The notes under the pieces were generated by a model that worked only from the letters and a program-made list of their open reading frames with translations, searched no databases and was not told the origin of the DNA. Made by a program: the position numbers and the translations under genes. From an uncultured Clostridia bacterium (GTDB lineage: Bacteria > Bacillota > Clostridia > UMGS1883): a stretch of DNA of 64,000 nt. The stretch is from positions 62,001 through 126,000 of the forward strand of contig CAKSNY010000003.1 in NCBI GenBank assembly GCA_934476455.1, written 5' to 3'. Position 1 is the stretch's first letter. Every line of letters starts with the position of its first letter. This document shows positions 24,363 through 32,831 of the stretch, in pieces.

Positions 24363-26705
24363 ATGAAAGCAAAAAGTATTATTGCCGCAGGTATTACGGC
24401 GGCTGTATTGCTCACAAATACGGCGTTTGCGTCGGATATGTACGCCACCCGCGGTGAAACTGCCGATATGCTGCTTAACGCAGCAGACGATTACAACCCA
24501 GGCGTAAAACGCAGCGATATAATAAAGGGCTACGGCGGTGACGGATACCTTCACGAGGATTGGAACATTAACCGTGCGGAGGCGCTTGTTATGCTTGCGC
24601 GCGCTTTCGGTACTTTGCCGGGGCTTACCGGGCATAACGAAAGGGTTGCGCTTAAAAGCGGGGATTTTACAGATATTCCCGAATGGGCAAAGCCCGAGCT
24701 TTTGCCCGTGCTTGACGCGGGTATTGCCGCCGGAACGGCAGAGGGCATATTTTCGCCCTATGACGATGTAACCAAAGAGCAGCTGGAACTTTTTATAAAG
24801 CGCGCCTATGCGCTTTTCGGAACTAACGAAAAGGACGATTTTTACGCTGCCGTAAATAAAGACGCACTTAATAAACTGGAATTAAAACCCGGGCGGATGA
24901 TTGCGGGTACGCTTTACGATCTTCAGGATGACAGTATGGAAAAGGTAAATGCAATCATCGGGGAGGCGATAGAAAAAGGCGGCGAAAAGGGCAGCAAGGA
25001 ACAAAAAATATCGGATTTTTACAAAAACATTTTAGACACCGATGGAAGAAACGAAACGGGCATAGCTCCCATAAAGCCGTATCTTTCGGATATTGACGGC
25101 GCAAAGGATGTTAAAGAACTTGCGCGCATGCAGACAAAGCTTATAAAAGAGCTGTGTATGGCGCCTTTTACGGCGTTTTCCGTTACAACGGATTTTAAGG
25201 ATAACACAAAATATGTTATGTATTTTGGGGTGGCAGAGCCGTACCTTACAAAAGACTTTTACCTAAACGGTACACAGGCGCAAAAAGAAAGCTACCTTAA
25301 ATATTTAAAAACTATGTGCACCATTGCAGGCGAAAATACAGACGATAAGCAAATCGAGGATTTTTACAACTTTGAAAAGGCGCTGGCGGAAAAAGAACTT
25401 AATCCGGAAGAGGACGGAAACGTAGATAAGATTTACAATACGTACACCCTCGGAAAAATACAGGCACTTTTCCCGGAAATCGATTTAAACGCAGTTTTGG
25501 AAAGCCTGGGGCTTAAGAACGAGGACAAAATTCTTGTTATGGATGAAGAGCTTACCAAGGAATTTTCAAAGCTTTTTACAAACGAAAACCTTGAAACGCT
25601 TAAAACAGCGGCAAAGCTCAGCGTAATTCTTAATTACGGCGCCGCACTCAATACGGAATTTACGGACGCGTCGAATACGTTTAATCAGGAATATTTGGGT
25701 ATTTCGGGAACATATTCCGATGAAGAGCTCGCCGCAATGAATGTTGCGGGAGTAATGCCCGATTACATAGGCGAGCTTTACGCCGAAAAATACTTTACCG
25801 AGGACGCAAAGCAAAACGTTTTGAAAATGGTAGAAGATATAGTTTCCGTCTATAAGGAAAGAATAAATAATCTCGACCGGATGAGCGGCGAAACCAAGAA
25901 AAAAGCCATAAACAAGCTTGATAAAATGGGAATAAAAATCGGCTATCCTGACAAATGGAACACCTATCTTGACGACGTTAATATAAATTCAAAGACCGAT
26001 GGCGGAAGCTATTTTAATAATGTTCTTGAAATTGCAAAGGCAAATGTCAGGTATATGTCACGCTTGCAGGGAACATCGCCCGACAAAACGCAGTGGGCAA
26101 TGTACCCTTATACGGTTAATGCCTGCTACAGTGCAACCTCTAACGACATAACCTTTCCCGCGGCTATTCTTCAGCCGCCGATGTACGATATAAATGCGTC
26201 CTACGAGGAAAATTTGGGCGCAATCGGGTATATTATTGCACACGAAATTACGCATGCTTTTGACAACAACGGCGCAAAGTTTGACGAAAACGGAAACGCT
26301 GCCGATTGGTGGACAAAGGAGGACTATGCCGAATTTGAAAAACGGTGCGAAAAAACCGTGTATTTTTACGACAGGCAGGAGGGCATCCCCGGGGTTAGTA
26401 TGAACGGGCGGCAAACCTTAAGCGAAAACGTAGCGGATTTGGGCGCCGTGCAGTGTATTACAGAGGTTGTGTCACGGCTTGAAAACCCCGATTTTGCAAA
26501 GCTTTATCGCTCTATGGCAAAAGCCTGGGCAAGCACGAAAACGCGCGAATATGCAAAGTATGCCGCCGGAACGGACGTTCATTCGGAGGATAAGCTGCGT
26601 GTAAACCGCGTTGTTGTAAACTGCGACGAATTTTACAAGGCTTTCGGCATAACGGAAAAGGACGGTATGTGGGTTGAACCTGTTGCGCGGGTTAAAATCT
26701 GGTAA
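24363..26705 (+). CDS. SLH-linked M13 (neprilysin/PepO-type) zinc metallopeptidase
   Basis: A 780-residue protein. The signal peptide ends at about residue 23 (NTAFA). Residues about 25-145 hold SLH-type sequence (DYNPGVKRSDIIKGYGGDG, INRAEALVMLARAFG, PELLPVLDAGIAAGTAEG). The M13 peptidase follows from about 155 (DFYAAVNKDAL). The zinc site is H627-E-I-T-H631, with the third ligand in E688-N-V-A-D692. The C-terminal LRVNRVVVNCDEFYKAFG is a family hallmark. It should cleave peptides outside the cell while held on the wall. M13 peptidases in bacteria are often about 630 residues without an anchor, so the N-terminal fusion explains the extra length. The start at 24363 is chosen because GTAGGA precedes it, and an in-frame ATG 18 bases upstream lacks a site. 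Confidence 0.85.
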   Translation: MKAKSIIAAGITAAVLLTNTAFASDMYATRGETADMLLNAADDYNPGVKRSDIIKGYGGDGYLHEDWNINRAEALVMLARAFGTLPGLTGHNERVALKSGDFTDIPEWAKPELLPVLDAGIAAGTAEGIFSPYDDVTKEQLELFIKRAYALFGTNEKDDFYAAVNKDALNKLELKPGRMIAGTLYDLQDDSMEKVNAIIGEAIEKGGEKGSKEQKISDFYKNILDTDGRNETGIAPIKPYLSDIDGAKDVKELARMQTKLIKELCMAPFTAFSVTTDFKDNTKYVMYFGVAEPYLTKDFYLNGTQAQKESYLKYLKTMCTIAGENTDDKQIEDFYNFEKALAEKELNPEEDGNVDKIYNTYTLGKIQALFPEIDLNAVLESLGLKNEDKILVMDEELTKEFSKLFTNENLETLKTAAKLSVILNYGAALNTEFTDASNTFNQEYLGISGTYSDEELAAMNVAGVMPDYIGELYAEKYFTEDAKQNVLKMVEDIVSVYKERINNLDRMSGETKKKAINKLDKMGIKIGYPDKWNTYLDDVNINSKTDGGSYFNNVLEIAKANVRYMSRLQGTSPDKTQWAMYPYTVNACYSATSNDITFPAAILQPPMYDINASYEENLGAIGYIIAHEITHAFDNNGAKFDENGNAADWWTKEDYAEFEKRCEKTVYFYDRQEGIPGVSMNGRQTLSENVADLGAVQCITEVVSRLENPDFAKLYRSMAKAWASTKTREYAKYAAGTDVHSEDKLRVNRVVVNCDEFYKAFGITEKDGMWVEPVARVKIW

Positions 26706-26726
26706 AATTGCGGAAAGGGTATGATA

Positions 26727-27050
26727 ATGGCAACAAGCAAAGAATATTTGGCATATATTTTGGAGCAGCTGTCAGAAATTGACAATATATCCTACAGACA
26801 AATGATGGGCGAATATATTATTTATCATAACGGAAAAATTGCAGCCTATCTTTGCGACGACAGACTGTTGGTAAAGATAGTTCCGTCTGCGGAAAAAATG
26901 CTTTCGGAGGCTTTGCGTGAGCCGCCATACGACGGCGCCAAAGATATGCTTTTGGTAGAGCAGACAGATGACAGACAATTTCTGACAAAGCTTTTTAATG
27001 CAATGTACAGCGAACTGCCTTTACCGAAAAAGAGAAAACATACAGGTTAA
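26727..27050 (+). CDS. TfoX N-terminal-domain family protein
   Basis: A 107-residue protein matching the TfoX_N fold. SYRQMMGEYIIYHNGKIAAYLCDDRLLVKI and AEKMLSEALREPPYDGAKDM are characteristic. In gamma-proteobacteria TfoX promotes competence, but the short standalone proteins of Firmicutes have no settled role. GGAAAGG stands at good distance from the ATG at 26727, so the in-frame ATG at 26721 is less likely. It follows the M13 gene by 21 bases and precedes the acetyltransferase-like gene by 16, suggesting co-transcription. Confidence 0.8.
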   Translation: MATSKEYLAYILEQLSEIDNISYRQMMGEYIIYHNGKIAAYLCDDRLLVKIVPSAEKMLSEALREPPYDGAKDMLLVEQTDDRQFLTKLFNAMYSELPLPKKRKHTG

Positions 27051-27066
27051 GAATGGGGAAATAAAA

Positions 27067-27717
27067 TTGAACTACAAGGTTATAGACAAAGAAAAATACT
27101 ACCGAAAAGGTGTGTTTCGTCACTTTTCGGAGGATTGCAAATGCTCAACGTCAGTTACCGCAAGGGTTGACGTGACAGCGCTTAAGGAATATTCAAAAAG
27201 AACGGGTACAAAGTTTTATGTAAATTTTTTGTACATACTTGCAAAGGTTTTAAATTCGCGCGATGATTATAAAATGGGGTACTTATGGCAGACAGATACG
27301 CTTATTTGCTATGATAAAATCAACCCCACACAATATATTTTTCACGATGATACGGAAACCTGCACCCCCGTTTACACGGAATATTTCGAGGATTACAAGA
27401 AATTTTACGAAAACTGCGCAAAGGATATAGAAAAGGCAAAGCAAACGCGCGAGTATGGGCTGGATACGGCAAACCACCCCAATTGGTTTGACGCCTCGTA
27501 TATATCGTGGTTAAGCTACGATTCGCTTAATATCGAGCTGCCCGACGGATATTTGTTTTTTGCGCCTATTATAAACTGGGGCAAATACAGAGAAGAGAAC
27601 GGCCGCTTTGTAATGCCCGTTACAGTTCGGCTTAATCACGCCGTTGCAGACGGATATCTGGTTGCAAAGGTTTTTAAGCTGCTTGAAGACGAAATCGGAA
27701 AATTTGTGACAGAGTGA
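27067..27717 (+). CDS. Chloramphenicol-acetyltransferase-like protein (CAT fold)
   Basis: A 216-residue protein, the usual CAT length, starting at a TTG (27067) with GGGGAAA upstream. Family marks include YYRKGVFRHF, VTARVDVT, FYVNFLYILAKVLN, the SYISWLSYDSLNIELPDG region and the active-site segment LNHAVADGYLVAKVF near the C-terminus. Classical CAT has HHxxxDG there. Here the first His is Asn, but the second, catalytic His and the Asp-Gly are kept. The protein should be a trimeric acetyl-CoA-dependent O-acetyltransferase. Whether it inactivates chloramphenicol or acetylates another hydroxyl substrate cannot be told from sequence, and many chromosomal clostridial members give no resistance. 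Confidence 0.82.
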   Translation: MNYKVIDKEKYYRKGVFRHFSEDCKCSTSVTARVDVTALKEYSKRTGTKFYVNFLYILAKVLNSRDDYKMGYLWQTDTLICYDKINPTQYIFHDDTETCTPVYTEYFEDYKKFYENCAKDIEKAKQTREYGLDTANHPNWFDASYISWLSYDSLNIELPDGYLFFAPIINWGKYREENGRFVMPVTVRLNHAVADGYLVAKVFKLLEDEIGKFVTE

Positions 27718-27722
27718 AAAAC

Positions 27723-27760
27723 ACACCGCAAAACTATCAGTTTTGCGGTGCGTTTTTTAG
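27723..27760. terminator. Bidirectional terminator between the CAT-like and cupin genes
   Basis: ACCGCAAAAC and GTTTTGCGGT pair around TATCA. T-runs follow on both strands, which suits the convergent genes on either side. Confidence 0.8.
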
Positions 27761-27769
27761 CATCTCATT

Positions 27770-28123
27770 TTAATAAACTACGGCGTCGTCTGCGGTGTAT
27801 CCGCCAAGTGAATTTTCTTTTACCTGTATACAAACAAAAGAAATATCACAATCGCTTGCCGCAAAGAAACGGCGATTTGCCGCAGGTGCAATTTTAAGCC
27901 AATCTCCGGCTGCGATTTCAATTTCTTCATCGTCAATTATAACTTTTCCTTTGCCGGAAAGTACGCCGTAAATTTCTTCGTTCTGCTTGTGAGAATGAAA
28001 AAAGGGAACATCCGCACCTGCGGGAAGGCGGTTGATGCTGATCTCGGCGCCGGTTAAAGCAAGCTTTTCGTAAAGCTCTGTTCCGGAATCGTTTCCGACA
28101 TTTGTTTTTGTGTAGTTTTTCAC
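27770..28123 (-). CDS. Small cupin-domain protein
   Basis: A 117-residue cupin_2 protein beginning with GTG, nine bases after AGGAGG. The conserved cupin motifs are visible: PFFHSHKQNEEIYGVLSGKGKVIIDDEEIEIAAGDWLKIAP gives metal-binding His/His/Glu in motif 1 (HSHKQNEE), followed by a second strand set (FVCIQVKEN). It could be a metal-dependent sugar isomerase-like or sensor protein, and the substrate is unknown. It diverges from the HxlR regulator, which likely controls it. Confidence 0.82.
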   Translation of the reverse strand: MKNYTKTNVGNDSGTELYEKLALTGAEISINRLPAGADVPFFHSHKQNEEIYGVLSGKGKVIIDDEEIEIAAGDWLKIAPAANRRFFAASDCDISFVCIQVKENSLGGYTADDAVVY

Positions 28124-28181
28124 GGTATTGTACCTCCTGAGATTTTTAGCAATTTTTTGCTTGTTTACAGTTTATCACCGT

Positions 28182-28205
28182 GTACATATAAAAACAAGTA
28201 TGCAC
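28182..28205. promoter_or_regulatory. Candidate HxlR operator between cupin and HxlR genes
   Basis: GTACATA (28182-28188) and TATGCAC (28199-28205) form an inverted repeat with one mismatch and a 10-base centre in the shared intergenic region. The size suits a winged-helix dimer such as HxlR. The assignment is inferred from position. Confidence 0.4.
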
Positions 28206-28269
28206 TTTTTTATAACTGTATATAATTTTTAAAATATGTGTTATAATACCTTTATGAGGTGATAAAAAT

Positions 28270-28608
28270 ATGAAAACAAAAGACGAATTGCCCGTGTGCC
28301 CGGTGGCAACAACGGTAGCCCTGATAGGCGGAAAATGGAAACTTCTTATTTTGCGCAACCTTAAGGCGCGCCCGTGGAGGTTTAATGAGCTGCAAAGGGA
28401 TTTGGAGGGAATATCGCAAAAGGTGCTGACGGACAGTCTGCGCCAGATGATTGACGACGGACTTGCCTACCGTAAGGATTATCACGAGCTGCCGCCGCGG
28501 GTGGAATACGGGCTTACGGGCCTCGGACGGGAAATGCTGCCCATTATAGACGCGCTTGCGGATTTCGGAAATTACTACAAGTCGGCTTTAAATATTAAAA
28601 ACACATAA
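28270..28608 (+). CDS. HxlR-family winged-helix transcriptional regulator
   Basis: A 112-residue protein with the full HxlR pattern: LPVCPVATTVALIGGKWKLLILRNL, RPWRFNELQRDLEGISQKVLTDSLRQMIDDGL and RVEYGLTGLGREMLPIIDALADFG. The Cys in PVCPV is the conserved residue that serves as a redox or electrophile sensor in members such as HypR and YodB. It is divergent from the cupin gene across 146 bases and probably controls it. AGGTGATAA precedes the ATG, and a strong terminator follows. Confidence 0.88.
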   Translation: MKTKDELPVCPVATTVALIGGKWKLLILRNLKARPWRFNELQRDLEGISQKVLTDSLRQMIDDGLAYRKDYHELPPRVEYGLTGLGREMLPIIDALADFGNYYKSALNIKNT

Positions 28609-28627
28609 TTGAGAAAGGGCTCTGAAG

Positions 28628-28664
28628 CCCCCGCCCGATTTTTATCGGCGGGGGTTATTTTTTT
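28628..28664 (+). terminator. Terminator after the HxlR gene
   Basis: CCCCCGCCCGAT and ATCGGCGGGGG pair with a single bulged C, followed by TTATTTTTTT. Confidence 0.85.
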
Positions 28665-28769
28665 GTGCAGATGATAAAATGACCAATTCAGTTACATTTT
28701 GACAGTTGCAAATTATGTAAAATATTTTTATAATAAAATAAAGACCTTAAAAGTATGAGGGTGAGAAGC

Positions 28770-31079
28770 ATGAAACGAATACGCTTTTTATCAAGAAATA
28801 TCAAAGGCAGCGTCAGCGTGAAATATACCTGGCTGGAGCTGTTCTTTGTAATTTTGCTGGCAACGCTTATTTATTCCCTGACGGCAAATAACTATTCGAC
28901 GCGGAAAATAGAAGATAATTTTGATAAGCTGAATTTGGAATTATACAAAAAAATGCAGATGCAGTTTGACACCATGCTTAACAGCTTTTCGCAGACCGCT
29001 TTAGAGCTTGCAACAGACGCGGATATCGGGGCTTTGGCGATGCAGCGGGATGACAGTGCGCCGCACAGCCAAATTACGGCAATGGAGCATGCGCTTGCGA
29101 ACAAAAGCGTAATTATGCGCAATGCCGAGGACTATCACATTTACTTCAGCCGTTCCGGTATGATTGGTTCAACAGACGGGCTGTTCGGTGCGCAGGAATA
29201 TTTTGAAACGCACTATTCGTATTTGAATTTGCGCGACAGCGAATGGCGGCGTTGGATTGTGTCGGATGCAGAGAAAGAGTACATAGCGGTTACGGGAACT
29301 GACGATCGCCGATATTTGCTTTTAAAATATCCGCTTTCGGGTACGGTACGTGAAATTGTTCCCTCAAGCTTGATTGTCGTACTGGAAGAATCCTGTATGC
29401 TTCGGTTCGCGCGGGATATTCCTTATTTTGAAAGCAGTATGATATATCTTACGGATTCGGACGGCGAAACGCTGTTTTGCCTGAAACCCGAGGGAATGGA
29501 AACACTGACAAACGGAGCGCTTAACAAAAGTGCAGACACCTTGCGCCTTGCGGGAAAGAGATTTCGCGTAATCAGGGCTGCATCGGCAAATACGGGCTGG
29601 CAGTTTGTTTTTTGCGTTCCGTCAAATATTTATCGGGGGGATTTGTCCACGGTAAATTTCATTTTGTACGCAATGCTTCTGCTGTGTATATGTCTGGAGA
29701 TTTTTGTGTTGTGGCGCTCGTACAACAGAAGCTATTCGCCGCTTAAGGGAATTGTCGGTATGATAGGAAGCGGAGAGGAGAAAGGCAACGAACTGGAAAC
29801 AATCAGAAAGAGTATTACACAGATGATGGACGCCAAAAAGGAATATTCCAACCTGATTGATGAGCAAAAGGCGATAATCCGCAATAACTACCTTTATTTA
29901 CTTATGAGCGGCGTTTTGGGTGAGCGTGAAATGAAAGAGGAGGTATGGCAGGAAAAAGGCGTGGAATTTATACACCCGTTTTTTATGACAGCTTCGCTTT
30001 CACTTATGGAATACAGTGAGCTGTTCTACGATTTGGACGAGCCGATAGACGATTCGCAGCGGTTTGATTTGATGAAGCTGATTGTGGAAAACATTTATAG
30101 TGACATTGCCGCAAAATACGGCTTGCACAGCTATTTTGTTTCGATGGGGCGAAACTGCTTTGTTTTATTAAACCTTGCCGAAAAGGAAGATAAAGCGGCG
30201 GTTTTGGAAAGCTTTCGGGAAACGCAGCAGGCTGTGCAAAACCATTTTGACGTGCATTTTGCGGTTGCGCTGAGCGGTATTTACCGCGGGCTGTACGGTG
30301 TGCCGAGTACATATAAAGAAGCGCTGGAGGGGCTGGATTATATAGAGCTTATTGGCGAACCCGGAATTGTGGAATACGAGGAAGCCGCCGGAGACCGCGT
30401 TGCGCAGTATCGGCTTGAATACGATTTTTACAACACGTTTTTTAAATTTATTAAGCAGCAGAAAGGCGAAGAGGCGTATCGGCTGGTGAAGCAGCGCTTG
30501 GATGAAAAGCTGTACGCGGCTGCGCCGTATAAAGCCATTGCTTATATGGTGTACGACGTCGTAAACCATATTTTGGGGCAGTTTCAGGAATATTTGACAG
30601 ACAGCGAGCCTGTGGAGTATCTGTTTCGTATGACGCTGGCAAGCCGTGAGGATATAGAAACGGCGGAGGAAAGAATAGGTCAGCTGATTTTTAAAATCTG
30701 CTCGGAAATTTCGGCGCGTGCAGACGCGGCAAATCTTAAAGAAGCGAAGCACAAAGCGGTTGCGCAGAAGGTGCGTGAAACTATCGACCGCGATTACCGT
30801 AACACGGAATTAAACGTTACCGGTATTGCGGATCGCCTTGGATTTTCCCGCGCATATATCTCCGGAATTTTTCAGGAGCAGTACGGCGAGGGCGTATTGG
30901 ATTATTTAAACCGTGTGCGCTATGAAAAAGCGCGCGAAATGATTTTAACAACCAATCTTACTTTAACAAAAATTGCGGAGGCGACAGGCTTTGTCAGCAT
31001 ATCCACCTTTAACCGCGTATTTAAAAAGTACGAGGGCATTTCACCGGGGACATTCCGTAATCAGTATTTGGGTTATTAA
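28770..31079 (+). CDS. Membrane-spanning AraC-family transcriptional regulator (locus B)
   Basis: A 769-residue one-component sensor of the same design as the protein at 16870. Membrane segment 1 is YTWLELFFVILLATLIYSL (about 21-40). An extracytoplasmic region of about 240 residues follows, then segment 2 (about 292-312, FILYAMLLLCICLEIFVLW), a long cytoplasmic linker and a C-terminal AraC pair of helix-turn-helices (VTGIADRLGFSRAYISGIFQEQYG and LTKIAEATGFVSISTFNRVFKKYEGISP). It should bind DNA near the operon that follows, in response to a signal outside the cell. The ATG at 28770 has GAGGGTGAG before it. Another in-frame ATG lies 15 bases upstream, within the run into that site. Confidence 0.87.
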   Translation: MKRIRFLSRNIKGSVSVKYTWLELFFVILLATLIYSLTANNYSTRKIEDNFDKLNLELYKKMQMQFDTMLNSFSQTALELATDADIGALAMQRDDSAPHSQITAMEHALANKSVIMRNAEDYHIYFSRSGMIGSTDGLFGAQEYFETHYSYLNLRDSEWRRWIVSDAEKEYIAVTGTDDRRYLLLKYPLSGTVREIVPSSLIVVLEESCMLRFARDIPYFESSMIYLTDSDGETLFCLKPEGMETLTNGALNKSADTLRLAGKRFRVIRAASANTGWQFVFCVPSNIYRGDLSTVNFILYAMLLLCICLEIFVLWRSYNRSYSPLKGIVGMIGSGEEKGNELETIRKSITQMMDAKKEYSNLIDEQKAIIRNNYLYLLMSGVLGEREMKEEVWQEKGVEFIHPFFMTASLSLMEYSELFYDLDEPIDDSQRFDLMKLIVENIYSDIAAKYGLHSYFVSMGRNCFVLLNLAEKEDKAAVLESFRETQQAVQNHFDVHFAVALSGIYRGLYGVPSTYKEALEGLDYIELIGEPGIVEYEEAAGDRVAQYRLEYDFYNTFFKFIKQQKGEEAYRLVKQRLDEKLYAAAPYKAIAYMVYDVVNHILGQFQEYLTDSEPVEYLFRMTLASREDIETAEERIGQLIFKICSEISARADAANLKEAKHKAVAQKVRETIDRDYRNTELNVTGIADRLGFSRAYISGIFQEQYGEGVLDYLNRVRYEKAREMILTTNLTLTKIAEATGFVSISTFNRVFKKYEGISPGTFRNQYLGY

Positions 31080-31143
31080 CAGATAAAAAACCGCTTTTTT
31101 GCGTTTTGTTTACAAAGTGAACGGTACGAAAACATTTTGCAGA

Positions 31144-31172
31144 TTGCGCAGGGGCGGGCGGCAGATTATAAT
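31144..31172 (+). promoter_or_regulatory. Candidate activator-dependent promoter of the locus B operon
   Basis: TTGCGC (31144-31149), 17 bases, and a perfect TATAAT (31167-31172), 37 bases before the GTG at 31209. The poor -35 box is what one expects where an AraC-type activator helps the polymerase. Confidence 0.5.
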
Positions 31173-31208
31173 AAAATCACAGTAAAATCCGAGAGAGGAG
31201 GAGCACAG

Positions 31209-32798
31209 GTGAAAAAAAGGCTTTGTGCCGCACTTCTGATTTGCGCTGCGGCGCTATGGAGCGGCTGCGGAGGAAAAAAAACGGATTTACATTCGCAAAA
31301 GGCGGACAAATCCTCCGTTTATCCGATGAAAACAAAAACACATCTGACAATTTATTGCTCGATTGACGACGCCATCGCCGCGCAGACTGAGGACATAAAT
31401 ACAAGCCCGTTCAAGCTTGCCCTTGAAAAACAAACGGGTATTGCGTTTAAATACGTATTTATGCCCCGCGGGCAGGAAAAGTCCGGACTGGAGCTTATGA
31501 TTGCGTCAAACAATATGACAGATATCGTAGAATACGGGTTTTTTAAGAACGGCCCGGCAAAAGCTGTTCAGGATGGCATAATTGAAAGGCTTGATACGTA
31601 TATTGAGAGGTTTTCTCCCAATTTAAACAAATATCTTGACAGCTCGCCCGAAATTCGGAAAATGATTACCACAAGCGAGGGTAATTATTACTATTATCCT
31701 TTTATCCGCGGCGATTCAAAGTTGACGGTATATCGCGGCGGTATGATAAGAAAGGACGTGTTAGACAGCGCGGGCGTAGCAGTGCCGGAAACCATAGAAG
31801 AATGGGAAACCGCACTTGCCGCGCTTAAGAACGCGGGGTTTGAAGCGCCGCTGACTATGGAACTGGGCGATTCAAAGCATGACCGTACAAGCGCTTTTGT
31901 CGGCGCTTTCGGTGTTGCCGGTACATATTTTGTAGAGGACGGCACGGTGAAATTCGGTCCGTATGAAAAGGAATACGGAGATTATCTGAGGCTGCTTGCA
32001 AAATGGTACCGGAACGGGTGGCTTGACAATGATTTTCGCAACCATAAACAGGAACGCATTTTCAATATGGTTTTGAATAATCAAATCGGCGCTATGTTCG
32101 GTACCGGCGGCGGAGAACTGGGCGTTTTGACTACGGCGTTAAAACGCGTAAATCCCAAGGCGGAATTGGTGCCTGTAAAATATCCCGTGATGAAAAAGGG
32201 CGAACGCCCGAAATTCGGACACAGAGAGGGAAAAATCGGGCAGACGGGGTATTCTATTACCACCGATTGTATCGACAAAGAAACGGCGGCGCGGTTTTTG
32301 GACTTTGCATACGGAGAGCAAGGGCATATGCTGTACAATTTCGGCGTTGAGGGAGAGTCTTATGAATGGAAGAACGGCTACCCAACCTATACGCCCAAAA
32401 TAATGGATTATGAACAAAACGGACACCTCAGTGTGCAGGAGGCGATGAGCCGTTATATGCGCGCCTATACGCCTGATGCATACGTGCAGGACAAACGCTA
32501 CATAGAACAGTATTATCAGCTTCCGGAACAGAAGCAGGCGCTAAAGCTTTGGATGGATACCGATGCGCAGAAATATCGGTTTCCGGATGTTTCATACACG
32601 GCGGAAGAATATGAAGAGCTTACGGAGATTGACGACGCCGTGCAGACATATATGTTTGAAATGGTTTACAAGTTTGTTTCCGGGCAGGAGGCGCTTGAAA
32701 ACCTTGATAAATATTTTAATCGGCTCGGGCAGCTTGGAATAGAGAGGGCGATTGCCATCAGGCAGAGGGCTTACGAGCGGTACCAAAATCAGAAATAA
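31209..32798 (+). CDS. Solute-binding lipoprotein 1 of locus B (LplA-like)
   Basis: A 529-residue binding protein starting at GTG 31209 after GAGGAGGAG. The signal peptide ends in LWSGC, so it is a lipoprotein. It is clearly paralogous to the protein at 46469: both share YP(M/I)KT at the start of the mature part, EGNYYYYP/EGNYYQYP, RKD(V/L)LD, VKFGPYE/VRFGPYE and the C-terminal GIE-AIA/DAIA helix. Length and motifs match the LplA group that works with LplB/YtcP permeases in uptake of uronate-type oligosaccharides. The likely role is to capture a product of the lyase at 42675, but which of the two binding proteins feeds the single permease pair is not clear. Confidence 0.85.
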   Translation: MKKRLCAALLICAAALWSGCGGKKTDLHSQKADKSSVYPMKTKTHLTIYCSIDDAIAAQTEDINTSPFKLALEKQTGIAFKYVFMPRGQEKSGLELMIASNNMTDIVEYGFFKNGPAKAVQDGIIERLDTYIERFSPNLNKYLDSSPEIRKMITTSEGNYYYYPFIRGDSKLTVYRGGMIRKDVLDSAGVAVPETIEEWETALAALKNAGFEAPLTMELGDSKHDRTSAFVGAFGVAGTYFVEDGTVKFGPYEKEYGDYLRLLAKWYRNGWLDNDFRNHKQERIFNMVLNNQIGAMFGTGGGELGVLTTALKRVNPKAELVPVKYPVMKKGERPKFGHREGKIGQTGYSITTDCIDKETAARFLDFAYGEQGHMLYNFGVEGESYEWKNGYPTYTPKIMDYEQNGHLSVQEAMSRYMRAYTPDAYVQDKRYIEQYYQLPEQKQALKLWMDTDAQKYRFPDVSYTAEEYEELTEIDDAVQTYMFEMVYKFVSGQEALENLDKYFNRLGQLGIERAIAIRQRAYERYQNQK

Positions 32799-32831
32799 AA
32801 TACGGAAGGGAAGAGGAGAGGAATAAACGAT

